Assembly (NCBI RefSeq): GCF_015353075.1
Contig: NZ_CP064187.1
Span: 4,037,001-4,101,000 of the forward strand
DNA: 64,000 nt
Direction: 5' to 3'
DNA from: Rhizobium sp. 007
GTDB lineage: Bacteria > Pseudomonadota > Alphaproteobacteria > Rhizobiales > Rhizobiaceae
Positions 34,220 through 43,090 of the stretch are shown piece by piece. Numbering within the stretch: the first letter of the stretch is position 1; each line of letters opens with the position of its first letter. Made by a program: the position numbers and the translations under genes. The notes under the pieces are model-generated. The model did no database searches. It saw only the letters and a program-made list of their open reading frames with translations, and was not told where the DNA came from.

Positions 34220-36097
34220 ATGAGCGACACCGAGCGACAGTCACAAGATGCCGCCTCGACGGGCACCGGGTACCGGGTGCTGGCACGCAAATACCGCCCC
34301 AAGGATTTCACGGACCTCATGGTCGGCCAGGAGCCGATGGTCCGCACGCTGACCAACGCCTTCGAGACCGGCCGCATTGCGCAGGCCTACATGCTGACCG
34401 GCGTCCGTGGCGTCGGCAAGACGACGACAGCCCGTATTCTGGCGCGCGCGCTGAATTACAAGACGCCCGAGATCGACAAGCCGACGATCGACCTGCGCGT
34501 GCCGGGCGAGCATTGCCAGGCGATCATGGAAGGCCGCCATGTCGACGTGATCGAGATGGACGCCGCCTCCCATACCGGTATCGACGATATCCGTGAAATC
34601 ATCGAGCAGGTACGCTATCGGCCGGTGTCTGCGCGCTACAAGGTTTATATCATCGACGAAGTACACATGCTTTCGACACAGGCCTTCAACGGCTTGCTGA
34701 AGACGCTCGAAGAGCCGCCGGAGCACGTGAAGTTCATTTTTGCGACCACCGAAATCCGCAAGGTTCCGATTACCGTTCTCTCGCGCTGCCAGCGCTTCGA
34801 TCTCCGCCGCATCAGCGCGGCGGATCTGGTCGGCTTGTTTACAACCATCGCAGCGAAGGAAGGCATCGATGCGGAGCCGGATGCGCTGGCGATGATCGCG
34901 CGCGCCGCTGAAGGCTCGGCACGTGACGGCCTTTCGCTGCTTGACCAGGCAATCGCCCATGGTAGCGGCGCAGTCCAGGCGGAAGCGGTGCGCGGCATGC
35001 TGGGCCTTGCCGATCGTGCTCGCATCGTCGATCTCTTCGAGCATGTTGCCAGAGGCGATGTCGCTGCAGCGCTTGCCGAATTTCAGGCGCAGTACGAGGC
35101 GGGCGCAAATCCCGTCGTCGTGTTGACCGACCTTGCCGATTTCACCCATCTCGTTACCCGGCTGAAATATGTGCCGGACGCGGCTAATGACCCGTCGCTC
35201 AGCGAAGTCGAGCGAACCAGGGCTTCCGAGTTCGCGCAAGGGATTGCGGTAACGACGCTGTCGCGGATCTGGCAGATGTTGTTGAAGGGCATTCCGGAAA
35301 CCGAAAGCTCTTCGCGCACGGCCGGTGCGGCGGAAATGGTGCTGATACGGTTGGCGCATGCGGCGCATCTGCCGTCGCCCGAAGATGCCGCGCGTCGCCT
35401 TGCCGAGCTCTCCGAAAACGGCAGCGGTTCGCGTCCTTCGCCTACGCCGTCGGGTACCGGTAGCGGCAATGGTGTCCGTGTACCATATCAGTCGGCGGTA
35501 GCCGTACGCGCGACGGAGAGCACGCCGAGGCCGCAGCCTTCAGGGGGACCGGCCATGTTGCGTGCCGTACCCGATCCCGATCCGCAGCTGACGCAGACGG
35601 CAGGCCGCATCGAGACGAAGCCAGCGGAAGCGCCCAAGCCGCTCGTTCATGTCAATTCGATCGCCGATATCGTCAATCTCGCTGCGGAAAAGCGCGACCC
35701 GAAGCTGAAAGCACTCGTGCGCAATTTCGTGCGGCCCGTGAAGATCGAGACCGGCCGTCTCGACGTTAACCTTACCGACGGGGCGCCGGCGACACTGCTC
35801 AACGAGCTTGCCGTGAAGTTGAAGGAATGGACCGGCATACACTGGATCGTCAGCCTCAGCCGCGAGGCCGGCGACCCGACGATGGTCGAGGCAGAAGCCA
35901 AGGCCAAGGAGCAGCAGGTGAGCGACGCCCGGCAGGATCCGGATGTGGCGGCAATCCTGGCGCAGTTTCCGGGCGCAAAGATCATCGACGTCCGGGTAAG
36001 GGCACCCGAACCGGAGGAGGAAGGCGAGGCGAAGCCGCCTGCAGTCGCTGAATCCGAAGAGGGTGACATTCTGCCCGGCGACGACATAGAATTCTGA
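34220..36097 (+). CDS. dnaX: DNA polymerase III subunits gamma and tau
   Basis: Clamp-loader ATPase, 625 residues. ARKYRPKDFTDLMVGQE is the usual N-terminus. Walker A is GVRGVGKTT, Walker B with its acidic residues is YIIDEVHMLS, and the sensor region is TEIRKVPITVLSRCQRFDLR. The region after about residue 390 is Pro/Ser-rich and followed by the tau-specific C-terminal domain. In some bacteria a frameshift makes the shorter gamma; I did not see a convincing A-rich slippery site here. It forms an operon with ybaB 21 bp downstream. Confidence 0.97.
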   Translation: MSDTERQSQDAASTGTGYRVLARKYRPKDFTDLMVGQEPMVRTLTNAFETGRIAQAYMLTGVRGVGKTTTARILARALNYKTPEIDKPTIDLRVPGEHCQAIMEGRHVDVIEMDAASHTGIDDIREIIEQVRYRPVSARYKVYIIDEVHMLSTQAFNGLLKTLEEPPEHVKFIFATTEIRKVPITVLSRCQRFDLRRISAADLVGLFTTIAAKEGIDAEPDALAMIARAAEGSARDGLSLLDQAIAHGSGAVQAEAVRGMLGLADRARIVDLFEHVARGDVAAALAEFQAQYEAGANPVVVLTDLADFTHLVTRLKYVPDAANDPSLSEVERTRASEFAQGIAVTTLSRIWQMLLKGIPETESSSRTAGAAEMVLIRLAHAAHLPSPEDAARRLAELSENGSGSRPSPTPSGTGSGNGVRVPYQSAVAVRATESTPRPQPSGGPAMLRAVPDPDPQLTQTAGRIETKPAEAPKPLVHVNSIADIVNLAAEKRDPKLKALVRNFVRPVKIETGRLDVNLTDGAPATLLNELAVKLKEWTGIHWIVSLSREAGDPTMVEAEAKAKEQQVSDARQDPDVAAILAQFPGAKIIDVRVRAPEPEEEGEAKPPAVAESEEGDILPGDDIEF

Positions 36098-36118
36098 AGT
36101 TGAAGAAGGAACCAGACG

Positions 36119-36442
36119 ATGCGCGACCTCATGGGCATGATGGGCAAAGTCAAGGAAATGCAGGCCAAGATGGAGCAGATGCAGGCGGAAATAGCCGAGC
36201 TCCAGGCTGAAGGAAAGGCGGGCGGCGGTCTCGTGACCGTTGTCATGAGCGGCAAGGGCGAACTGAAGAGCCTGAAGATCGACCCGTCGCTCTTCAAGGA
36301 AGACGATGTCGAGATCCTCGAGGATCTGATCATTGCCGCCCACAAGGATGCCAAGGACAAGGCGGAAGCCGCTGCAGCCGAAAAGACGAAGGCGCTGACC
36401 GCCGGCCTGCCAATCCCGCCCGGCTTCAAGATGCCGTTCTGA
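36119..36442 (+). CDS. YbaB/EbfC family nucleoid-associated protein
   Basis: 107-residue DNA-binding protein. An amphipathic helix ([20 protein letters not shown]) precedes the family core [20 protein letters not shown] and ends with the conserved PGFKMPF tail. YbaB forms dimeric tweezers that bind DNA. The dnaX-ybaB-recR grouping is widely conserved; here recR is separated by a LysE gene and a MOSC gene. Confidence 0.95.
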   Translation: MRDLMGMMGKVKEMQAKMEQMQAEIAELQAEGKAGGGLVTVVMSGKGELKSLKIDPSLFKEDDVEILEDLIIAAHKDAKDKAEAAAAEKTKALTAGLPIPPGFKMPF

Positions 36443-36476
36443 GCTTTGCAGCGATCTACGCGGGAAGAGAGCGCCG

Positions 36477-37088
36477 ATGACGCTGACCAGTCTCCTTGTT
36501 TTTGCCGGCGCTCTCTTCATGGCCGCCGGTTCGCCGGGGCCGAGCGTTGCGGCGCTTGTCGCCCGCGTATTGTCGAAGGGCGCCCGTGATGTTCTGCCAT
36601 TCCTCGCCGCCATGTGGATTGGCGAAGCGATCTGGCTGACCTGTGCGGTGGCTGGCCTTGCCGCCGTTGCCGAAACCTTCCATTTGGCCTTTGTCGCCAT
36701 CAAGTGGCTCGGTGTCTGCTATCTGCTCTATCTCGCCTGGAAGATGTGGTTCGCCTCGTATGATGCGAGCGAGGAAAAGCTGCCTGAAGGGCAATCCGCC
36801 GCAAAGCTCTTCTTTGCGGGCATGACGGTGACGCTCGGCAATCCGAAGATCATGATGTTCTACGTCGCCCTGCTGCCTTCGATCATCGATATCCATTCGG
36901 TGACGATTGTTGGCTGGACAGAACTCGTCGCGACCATGTTCGTTGTGCTGATTCTGATCGACGTCAGCTGGGCACTGCTTGCCGCAAAAGCCCGCGGCTT
37001 CCTGAAAAGCCGCCGTGCGATCAGGATCGCAAACCGTGCCAGCGCCGGAACCATGGCCGGTGCCGCCGTCGCAATCGCGATGCGCTGA
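36477..37088 (+). CDS. LysE family translocator
   Basis: 203-residue inner-membrane exporter of the LysE/RhtB family, with about six hydrophobic segments. FMAAGSPGPSVAALVARVLS is the characteristic N-terminal GPG motif, and GMTVTLGNPKIMMFYVALLP is the second conserved block. Members export amino acids such as lysine, threonine or homoserine. The substrate is not predictable. It may belong to the dnaX transcript (34 bp gap). Confidence 0.92.
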   Translation: MTLTSLLVFAGALFMAAGSPGPSVAALVARVLSKGARDVLPFLAAMWIGEAIWLTCAVAGLAAVAETFHLAFVAIKWLGVCYLLYLAWKMWFASYDASEEKLPEGQSAAKLFFAGMTVTLGNPKIMMFYVALLPSIIDIHSVTIVGWTELVATMFVVLILIDVSWALLAAKARGFLKSRRAIRIANRASAGTMAGAAVAIAMR

Positions 37089-37196
37089 GTCACCTCAGGG
37101 CGAAAATCCAGAACATCGCTTTCGGCAACAAGCAGCGGACTGTCGAATCCGGTCAGGAGCGGCTTTAGGTCAGTCGCAACAGGTCGCGACCAACGG

Positions 37197-37424
37197 CTAT
37201 GGCGGTTCGCCGCGCAGCACGAGCGAAGTCGTGACCGCGCCCTGGCGCGCAATGCTGTCGACAATGGGTTCAAGTTCCAACGGGCGAGAGATTGGAGCAG
37301 TCTTCTGCCGTCAGCCGCAGCATCTCAATCACCTGCGGCATCTCGGAAAATTGCTTCAAGTAGGGGCGTACGTGCTCGCGCTTGGTTGGCAGCCTGATGA
37401 CCGCCATCATTGCAAGTCCGAGAG
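37197..37424 (-). pseudogene. Remnant of an Lrp/AsnC-family regulator (C-terminal part, frameshifted)
   Basis: Minus-strand reading gives MMAVIRLPTKREHVRPYLKQ, then FSEMPQVIEMLRLTAEDC, which fits the ligand-binding (RAM) domain of Lrp regulators. After a frame change the reading continues LEPIVDSIARQGAVTTSLVL, then RGEPP and a stop at 37197, which fits the family's C-terminus. The N-terminal HTH is absent and the 5' end of the fragment runs into the end of the MOSC gene in another frame. I infer deletion plus a frameshift. Confidence 0.65.
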
Positions 37425-38039
37425 CTGCGCTTCCAGAAGGCGGCGCAGTTTGTAATGGATGGGCGCGGCGAGATACCGCGCACGGTCCTCGGCGGAGAGC
37501 AACTTGCCGAATGTTGCGAGCATCTCGGGCATCGTCACCTTCTGACCTCCGTAAGGCACGTATTCGACGGGCATTCCGGCCTCCGCCACCCCACCAGTGA
37601 TAACCCGGCAATAAATGCCGGGGCGGCTGGCCTTGGTGTAGCGCTTCACGAATTTCGGATCGGCCATCTTGGCGGCGAAGGTCGCGCACGGAATGCGCGC
37701 CGACGTCGCCTCGAGAACGAGCTCGCCCGTTATCAAGCGATCGCCAACTGAAACTGCGCGGTTGTCGAGGCCATCGATCACAAGATTTTCGCCGAACGTG
37801 CCGGGCTCGATCGCGCGCCCAAGCTCTCCCGCCCACCAGTCGAGTGTCAGCGATCCTTCGAGATAGACGGCCTGATCGACACCGCCGTGATGCTCGCGGT
37901 TGCAAATGGCGTCGCCGACGAGACCTTCGGAGTCGATGATCACGGCGCCGTTGACGGCTTGCTTGTAGATACCCGTCTTGTATTTCTTGCCGGGCAGCCG
38001 CTCGGGATTGGCGGTGCAGACGGCACGTATTTTCATCAT
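37407..38039 (-). CDS. MOSC domain-containing protein
   Basis: 210-residue MOSC (molybdenum cofactor sulfurase C-terminal) protein, close in pattern to the E. coli YiiM group. Family blocks are GDAICNREHHGGVDQAVYLE and FGENLVIDGLDNRAVSVGDR, then GELVLEATSARIPCATFA with the conserved Cys. YiiM-like proteins use Moco to reduce N-hydroxylated compounds. It is divergent from recR, and its 3' end abuts the Lrp remnant. Confidence 0.9.
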   Translation of the reverse strand: MMKIRAVCTANPERLPGKKYKTGIYKQAVNGAVIIDSEGLVGDAICNREHHGGVDQAVYLEGSLTLDWWAGELGRAIEPGTFGENLVIDGLDNRAVSVGDRLITGELVLEATSARIPCATFAAKMADPKFVKRYTKASRPGIYCRVITGGVAEAGMPVEYVPYGGQKVTMPEMLATFGKLLSAEDRARYLAAPIHYKLRRLLEAQLSDLQ

Positions 38040-38094
38040 ATGGTCGACTCTTTCCGCGATTCCGTTTTGGCAACATATGGGCTAAGAACGGCAC

Positions 38095-38700
38095 ATGACA
38101 AAGCGAGTCACCGGCCCCGAAATCGAAAAACTCATCCAGCTTCTGGCGAAGGTGCCGGGCCTCGGGCCTCGCTCGGCCCGGCGCGCGGCGCTGCACTTGA
38201 TCAAGAAGAAGGACCAACTGCTCGGACCGTTGTCGACCGCGATGGGTGAGGCCTATGACAAGGTGAAGGTCTGCTCGCGCTGCGGCAATGTCGATACCGT
38301 CGATCCCTGCACCGTTTGCACCGACGAGCGCCGCGACCACTCCGTCATCATCGTCGTTGAGGACGTTTCCGACCTCTGGGCATTGGAACGCGCCGCAGCG
38401 ATGAACGCAGCATATCATGTACTCGGCGGCACGCTTTCGCCGCTCGATGGCATCGGGCCGGATGACCTGAACATTCGCGGGCTGATCGATCGCATCGGGG
38501 AAGGCGGTATTCGCGAACTCATCATCGCCGTTAACGCGACTGTCGAGGGCCAAACCACAGCGCACTATATAACGGACCAGCTGACGGGATTGGACGTGAA
38601 GATCACGCGGTTGGCGCATGGCGTGCCGGTCGGCGGTGAACTCGACTACCTCGACGAAGGGACACTGGCTGCCGCCTTGAGGGCAAGGACTGCGATCTGA
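38095..38700 (+). CDS. recR: Recombination protein RecR
   Basis: 201-residue recombination mediator. The helix-hairpin-helix is [20 protein letters not shown], the C4 zinc finger is [16 protein letters not shown], and the Toprim domain follows ([19 protein letters not shown]). It works with RecF and RecO to load RecA at gaps. The next gene's ribosome binding site overlaps the recR stop (TGAGGAGG). Confidence 0.97.
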   Translation: MTKRVTGPEIEKLIQLLAKVPGLGPRSARRAALHLIKKKDQLLGPLSTAMGEAYDKVKVCSRCGNVDTVDPCTVCTDERRDHSVIIVVEDVSDLWALERAAAMNAAYHVLGGTLSPLDGIGPDDLNIRGLIDRIGEGGIRELIIAVNATVEGQTTAHYITDQLTGLDVKITRLAHGVPVGGELDYLDEGTLAAALRARTAI

Positions 38701-38709
38701 GGAGGAAAA

Positions 38710-40086
38710 ATGCGAGACGACACCCCCCTCTACCACGTTGTGACATCCCCCCTACGAGGGGGGAGATCAGATGGAGCTCGGCGAGGGCGTTTCCTGCCGA
38801 CATCCCCCATTGTCGGAGAGATGCCCAGCAGGGCGGAGTGGGGCAGCATTTGCCGTTGGGCCATTGCTTTGGCATGTTTTTTCGCTCTCCTCCCTCTTCC
38901 TGCGCTTGCCCAGAACAGGCCGGCGGTGGAAAGACAATTCCAGCAATGGATCATCAGCGATCTTGGCCCTGATGCGAAGAAGGCCGGCATTTCAGAAAAG
39001 ACGCTGCAGGCCGCATTCAAGGGCATCGCGCTCAACTGGAGTCTTCCCGATCTTGCGCCTCCCGGATTCCCACCGGCGAAAGAGCGCAAGCAGACGCAGG
39101 CGGAGTTTTCTTCGCCCGGTCCGTATTTTAACGAGGACCGGCTGAAGAAGCTGGCGGCAACCGGACGCGGTTTTGCCTCGCAATATGCCTCGACGCTGAA
39201 GCGCATCGAAAAGACCTATGGCGTGCCGGGCTCGATCGTACTGGCGATCTGGGGCCGTGAGACGGGCTTCGGCGCGGCGAAGATCCCGAATTCGGCGATC
39301 GAGGTGCTGGCGACCAAGGCCTTCATGTCGACTCGCAAGGAAATGTTCCGGGTCGAGCTGATCGCGGCGCTTCACATTCTCGATGGCGGTGACGTGACGC
39401 CGGCCGGCTTCAGGAGCTCGTGGGCGGGAGCGCTCGGCCAGCCGCAATTCATGCCGACCAGCTATCTGAAATATGCGGTCGACTTCGATGGTGACGGGCA
39501 CCGCAATATCTGGACGTCCGTACCGGATACACTGGCATCCATAGCCAACTATCTTGTTAAGAAAGGCTGGCAGCGAAATCGTGACTGGGGCTTCGAGGTG
39601 ACGATCCCGGCGGCGGTTTCCTGCGCACAGGAGGGACCGGATATCGCACAGCCGCTTTCGCACTGGGCTTCGCTCGGCATCAATCGCAAGTCCGGCAAGG
39701 GCTTTCCATCCGGCGAAATGAAGGCTTCGGGTATGATGCTTGTGCCGGCGGGGCGGGATGGGCCGGAATTCATCGTCACGCCGAACTTCTACATCATCAA
39801 GGAATACAACAACTCCGATCTCTATGCGCTCTATATCGGCAACCTCGCCGACCGGATCGCTTATGGCTCCGGCGCCTTTCAGGGTGCTTGGGGCGATGTC
39901 GGCAAAATGCTGCGATCCGATGTGGCGGCAATGCAAAAAGCACTGGAGCGCCAAGGCTACGACGTCGGCGGATCGGACGGCTTGCCGGGCTACAAGACCC
40001 GCCGTTCGATCGGACAGTGGCAGGAAAAGAACGGTATGCAACCGACCTGTTTTCCCGATGCTTCGATGAAGGGCAAGCTGAAGTAA
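38710..40086 (+). CDS. Lytic murein transglycosylase (MltB-like) with repeat-derived N-terminal extension
   Basis: 458-residue periplasmic peptidoglycan lyase. The catalytic Glu lies in AIWGRETGFGA, with family blocks YGVPGSIVLA and GALGQPQFMPTSYLKYAVDF. A C-terminal peptidoglycan-binding domain ends the protein (ALERQGYDVGGSDGLPGYKT). ATG 38710 has a perfect AGGAGG 6 bp upstream, yet the first 44 codons are translated from a palindromic intergenic-type repeat. The real hydrophobic signal sequence (ICRWAIALACFFALLPLPA) starts only at about residue 47. ATG 38821 is an alternative start without a clear binding site. Confidence 0.9.
   Translation: MRDDTPLYHVVTSPLRGGRSDGARRGRFLPTSPIVGEMPSRAEWGSICRWAIALACFFALLPLPALAQNRPAVERQFQQWIISDLGPDAKKAGISEKTLQAAFKGIALNWSLPDLAPPGFPPAKERKQTQAEFSSPGPYFNEDRLKKLAATGRGFASQYASTLKRIEKTYGVPGSIVLAIWGRETGFGAAKIPNSAIEVLATKAFMSTRKEMFRVELIAALHILDGGDVTPAGFRSSWAGALGQPQFMPTSYLKYAVDFDGDGHRNIWTSVPDTLASIANYLVKKGWQRNRDWGFEVTIPAAVSCAQEGPDIAQPLSHWASLGINRKSGKGFPSGEMKASGMMLVPAGRDGPEFIVTPNFYIIKEYNNSDLYALYIGNLADRIAYGSGAFQGAWGDVGKMLRSDVAAMQKALERQGYDVGGSDGLPGYKTRRSIGQWQEKNGMQPTCFPDASMKGKLK
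38719..38838. repeat. Palindromic rhizobial-type repeat inside the transglycosylase frame
   Basis: This segment holds nested hairpins: CCCCCCT-ACG-AGGGGGG (about 38747-38763), CCGACA-TCCCCCAT-TGTCGG, and GCCC-AGCA-GGGC. Sequences such as CATCCCCC...GGGGGGAGATCAGATGG occur widely between rhizobial genes; the family link is from memory. Its length keeps the reading frame open. Confidence 0.55.
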
Positions 40087-40091
40087 CCGTC

Positions 40092-40550
40092 CTATAGGTT
40101 ACGCTTCAGACCTTCATGGCTCGCAGTAAAGCCGAGCTTTTCATAGAAGCGGATGGAATCCGCCCGGGATTTGTCCGAGGTGAGCTGCACGAGCTTGCAG
40201 CCGCGCGCACGGCATGTCTCTACCGCCCATTCGATGAATTCGGTCCCCAGCCCGCTGCCGCGCGCTTCCCTTGCAATCCTTACGCTCTCGATCTGCCCGC
40301 GCCACGTGCCGGTGCGCGACAGTCCGGGAATGAACGAGAGCTGCAAACAGCCGACGACGTGATGCTTTTGATCCACGGCAACCGCCAGCAGTTGGTTTTT
40401 ATCTGCGTCGATTGCGGCAAAGGCTGTCTGGTAGCGCCCATCGACGGGATTGGCGACGACCTCTCTGCCTTGGCCGATATCGCCGTCGGCAAGCAGCCGG
40501 ATGATGTCGACAAGGTCGGTTTCGCGGGCTTTTCGGAATGCGTGGATCAT
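40092..40550 (-). CDS. GNAT family N-acetyltransferase
   Basis: 152-residue acetyltransferase. Motif A is ESVRIAREARGSGLGTEFIE and the C-terminal part CKLVQLTSDKSRADSIRFYE, then KLGF, is typical of the family. Substrate unknown. It sits between the convergent transglycosylase gene and the MFS gene (9 bp downstream of the latter on the same strand), so it is probably co-transcribed with the exporter. Confidence 0.9.
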   Translation of the reverse strand: MIHAFRKARETDLVDIIRLLADGDIGQGREVVANPVDGRYQTAFAAIDADKNQLLAVAVDQKHHVVGCLQLSFIPGLSRTGTWRGQIESVRIAREARGSGLGTEFIEWAVETCRARGCKLVQLTSDKSRADSIRFYEKLGFTASHEGLKRNL

Positions 40551-40559
40551 CGCATTGCC

Positions 40560-42191
40560 TCAGTGGTGAAGATCGATCGGCGCCTTGTGGAACACATCGT
40601 CGGATGGCGGGATGGTCTGCCGCTCAATCATGCGGTGAACATGCGGCGCTGCCATGCCGCGGTGGAGGGCGCGAAGGCGATCGGCGTTTTCCGCATCGGC
40701 CTGCGTGCGGCGCTGGTTGTGGCGGATGTACTCGACCCAGGTCGGCGTGTGATAGGTTTCGGTCCAGGTGCCGGGATTTTCGAGGTCGCGCATCAGTGCC
40801 CAGTTGCGTGCGCCGTCGCGGATGCGGATGCGCCGCCGTTCACCCATCAGCTTCAGGAATTCGGGCAGGTCGCTATCGCCGATCTGATAATCGACCTGAA
40901 TGACGATCGGCCCGCTGCGGGGCGTGATGTCGAGCCCAAGCGCGGGCTCTATGAAACGGTTGAGCGGGTCGAGATTGAGCGAGGCAAAGGCCGGCATCGA
41001 GAAGCGAAAGCCGATAACGATGCCGATCAGCATCACTGCGGCTGAGCCATAAAGCGCATTCGAAACGCCGAAGCGATCGGCGGCCACACCCCAAAGCCAG
41101 CTGCCGCCGGCAATGCCGCCGAAGGTGACCGTCTGATAAAGCGACAGGGCCCGGCCGACGACCCAGCGCGGCGTCGAAAGCTGTACGATCGTGTTGAACA
41201 GCGAAAGCGCGAGTACCCAGCACGCGCCGGAAACGAGCAGCCCCGCCGAGGTGAGCACGGCAAACGGGCTCGACGCGGCAATCACCATGCTGATGGCAAA
41301 ACCGGCAAAGGCGTAGCGGATGATGGTCTCGCTGCTGAACATCTCGCGCAGCCGCGCATTGAGCGCCCCGCCGCCGATTGCGCCGATGCCGAAGGAGCCG
41401 AGCATGAAGCCGTAGGTCAGTGGCCCGCCGGCGACGAGATCGATTGCGACGATCGGCAGGAGCGCGAGCACCGAGCTCGCGCCCACGCCGAAGATCAAGC
41501 CGCGGATAAGTACCTTTTCAAGGTTGGGCGACATCGAGACATATCGAAGACCGGCGGAGATCGCACTCCCGAGGCTTTCGCGCGGAAGGCTGGAAGCGGG
41601 CAGCGATGGCTTCCAGCGCGTGAGTGCGTAGATAAGCGCAAAATAACTGAGCGTATTCACCATAAAGGCAGCGGCGGCACCCGCCGTCGCGACAATGACG
41701 CCGCCGATGGCGGGGCCGACGCTGCGGGTCATGTTGAAGCCCATACTGTTCAGCGTCACCGCGTTCGGCAGGTCTGCCCGCGGCACCATATCGCCGACGG
41801 AGGCCTGCCAGGAGGGGTTGTTGAGTGCCGTGCCGCAGCCGATCAGGAAGGTGAAGAACAGGAGCAGCCAGGGCGTGATCCAGCCGAGCAGGGCACAGGC
41901 GGTGAGGATCGTCGAGACGGCAAGCATGAGGAATTGCGCCGTCAGCATCACCTGCCGCCGGTCGAAATTGTCGGCGAGCGCGCCCGAGATGAGCGAGAAC
42001 AGCATTATGGGAAGCGCTGTCGAGGTCTGGACCAGCGCCACCATGTCCTCGGAAGCGGTGAGGGTCGTCATCATCCACGCGGCCCCTACCGCCTGGATCA
42101 ACCCGCCGAAATTCGAGGCGAGGCTTGCGAACCAGATTGTGCGGTAGGTTTCATGCTTCAGCGGCGCCAGCGTTGATGAATTGGATGGCAC
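40560..42191 (-). CDS. MFS transporter (EntS/MFS_3 type) with cytoplasmic C-terminal domain
   Basis: 543-residue major facilitator. About 12 hydrophobic helices span residues 20-400; LISGALADNFDRRQVMLTAQ is the MFS loop 2-3 motif. A soluble C-terminal domain of about 130 residues (from IVIQVDYQIGDSDLPEFLKL) resembles dimeric alpha-beta barrel domains fused to this subgroup, with ARNWALMRDLENPGTWTETY. Relatives export siderophores or other small molecules; the substrate here is unknown. The GNAT gene downstream could modify the exported compound (inference). Confidence 0.88.
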   Translation of the reverse strand: MPSNSSTLAPLKHETYRTIWFASLASNFGGLIQAVGAAWMMTTLTASEDMVALVQTSTALPIMLFSLISGALADNFDRRQVMLTAQFLMLAVSTILTACALLGWITPWLLLFFTFLIGCGTALNNPSWQASVGDMVPRADLPNAVTLNSMGFNMTRSVGPAIGGVIVATAGAAAAFMVNTLSYFALIYALTRWKPSLPASSLPRESLGSAISAGLRYVSMSPNLEKVLIRGLIFGVGASSVLALLPIVAIDLVAGGPLTYGFMLGSFGIGAIGGGALNARLREMFSSETIIRYAFAGFAISMVIAASSPFAVLTSAGLLVSGACWVLALSLFNTIVQLSTPRWVVGRALSLYQTVTFGGIAGGSWLWGVAADRFGVSNALYGSAAVMLIGIVIGFRFSMPAFASLNLDPLNRFIEPALGLDITPRSGPIVIQVDYQIGDSDLPEFLKLMGERRRIRIRDGARNWALMRDLENPGTWTETYHTPTWVEYIRHNQRRTQADAENADRLRALHRGMAAPHVHRMIERQTIPPSDDVFHKAPIDLHH

Positions 42192-42292
42192 GATTCCTCC
42201 CGCTTGCTAAATTTCCCTCGGCTCCAATATATGATGAAGCTCGACCGTGGCTAGGCGCGATTGCGCCTCCGCGGCGCATTTGAGTCGAGAGC

Positions 42293-42320
42293 TTGCAATT
42301 TCGTAAAAACAGGCCTATAT
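42293..42320 (+). promoter_or_regulatory. Housekeeping promoter of the rimP-nusA-infB operon
   Basis: -35 TTGCAA (42293-42298, within CTTGCAA) and a perfect rhizobial -10 CTATAT (42315-42320), spacing 16. The predicted transcript starts near 42327 and meets an intrinsic terminator within about 25-50 nt. Confidence 0.65.
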
Positions 42321-42347
42321 GCCACTCAAATTCTTGATCGTGCGATG

Positions 42348-42379
42348 AAGAGTGGGCCGCAAGGACCCGCTCTTTTTTA
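42348..42379 (+). terminator. Terminator/attenuator in the rimP-nusA leader
   Basis: AAGAGTGGG (42348-42356) pairs with CCCGCTCTT (42366-42374) with one G-U, followed by TTTTTTAT. It lies between the promoter and rimP, so most transcripts may stop here unless readthrough occurs. Confidence 0.75.
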
Positions 42380-42425
42380 TTAGCGCGATCGTCTAAATGC
42401 ATGAAAATTGCGAGGAGCGCATCGC

Positions 42426-43031
42426 TTGTCGGATCCGACGAACGCAGACAATGAACTTGAGCCGCGGTTGATTACCGAAACCGGGCTTGACCAGCGCCTT
42501 GCCGACATCATCGAACCCGTGCTCGTCGGCATGGGCTTCCGCCTGACCCGCGTGCGCATGCTCAACCAGAACGGCGCTACGCTGCAGATCATGGCAGAGC
42601 GCCACAATGGCACGATGAGCGTCGAAGACTGCGAAGAGGTCTCGATGGCCATTTCTCCGGTTCTTGATGTGGAAGATCCGATCGATCGGGAGTATCATCT
42701 GGAGGTGTCTTCGCCCGGTATCGACCGTCCTTTGGTGCGGAAATCCGATTTCACCCGTTGGCAGGGGCACCTTGTGAAGTGCGAAACGTCGATCATGATC
42801 GGCAACCGCAAGCGCTTTCGCGGAAAGATCATCGAAGCGGACGCGGATGGTTTCACGCTCGAACGTGACCAGGTTGCCGATGGCGAAGAGCAGAAGGTCA
42901 CCATTCCCTTCACGGCGCTCAGCGATGCGAAGCTCATTCTGACCGACGATCTGATTCGCGATGCGCTGCGCGCCGATAAGGCCGCGAAAGCGCAGGCAGC
43001 GAACCAGAACGAGGCGGACGACGAAGAATAA
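42426..43031 (+). CDS. rimP: Ribosome maturation factor RimP
   Basis: 201-residue factor for 30S subunit assembly. The N-terminal domain includes [19 protein letters not shown], and the [20 protein letters not shown] block is diagnostic. I chose TTG 42426 (MSDPTNADN) because GAGGAG lies 8 bp upstream. The C-terminal extension is charged. First gene of the rimP-nusA-ylxR-infB-rbfA-truB series. Confidence 0.95.
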   Translation: MSDPTNADNELEPRLITETGLDQRLADIIEPVLVGMGFRLTRVRMLNQNGATLQIMAERHNGTMSVEDCEEVSMAISPVLDVEDPIDREYHLEVSSPGIDRPLVRKSDFTRWQGHLVKCETSIMIGNRKRFRGKIIEADADGFTLERDQVADGEEQKVTIPFTALSDAKLILTDDLIRDALRADKAAKAQAANQNEADDEE

Positions 43032-43090
43032 CCGATCAACTACGGCTCCAGGGACGGGAACCCGCAAGGCCAAGACGGAGAGATAAGACA

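Noticed and set aside
37270..38736. 488-codon minus-strand frame across the MOSC gene and recR
   Set aside because: Covers two certain genes in other frames. Only its last 50 residues resemble a protein (Lrp), which I annotate as a remnant.
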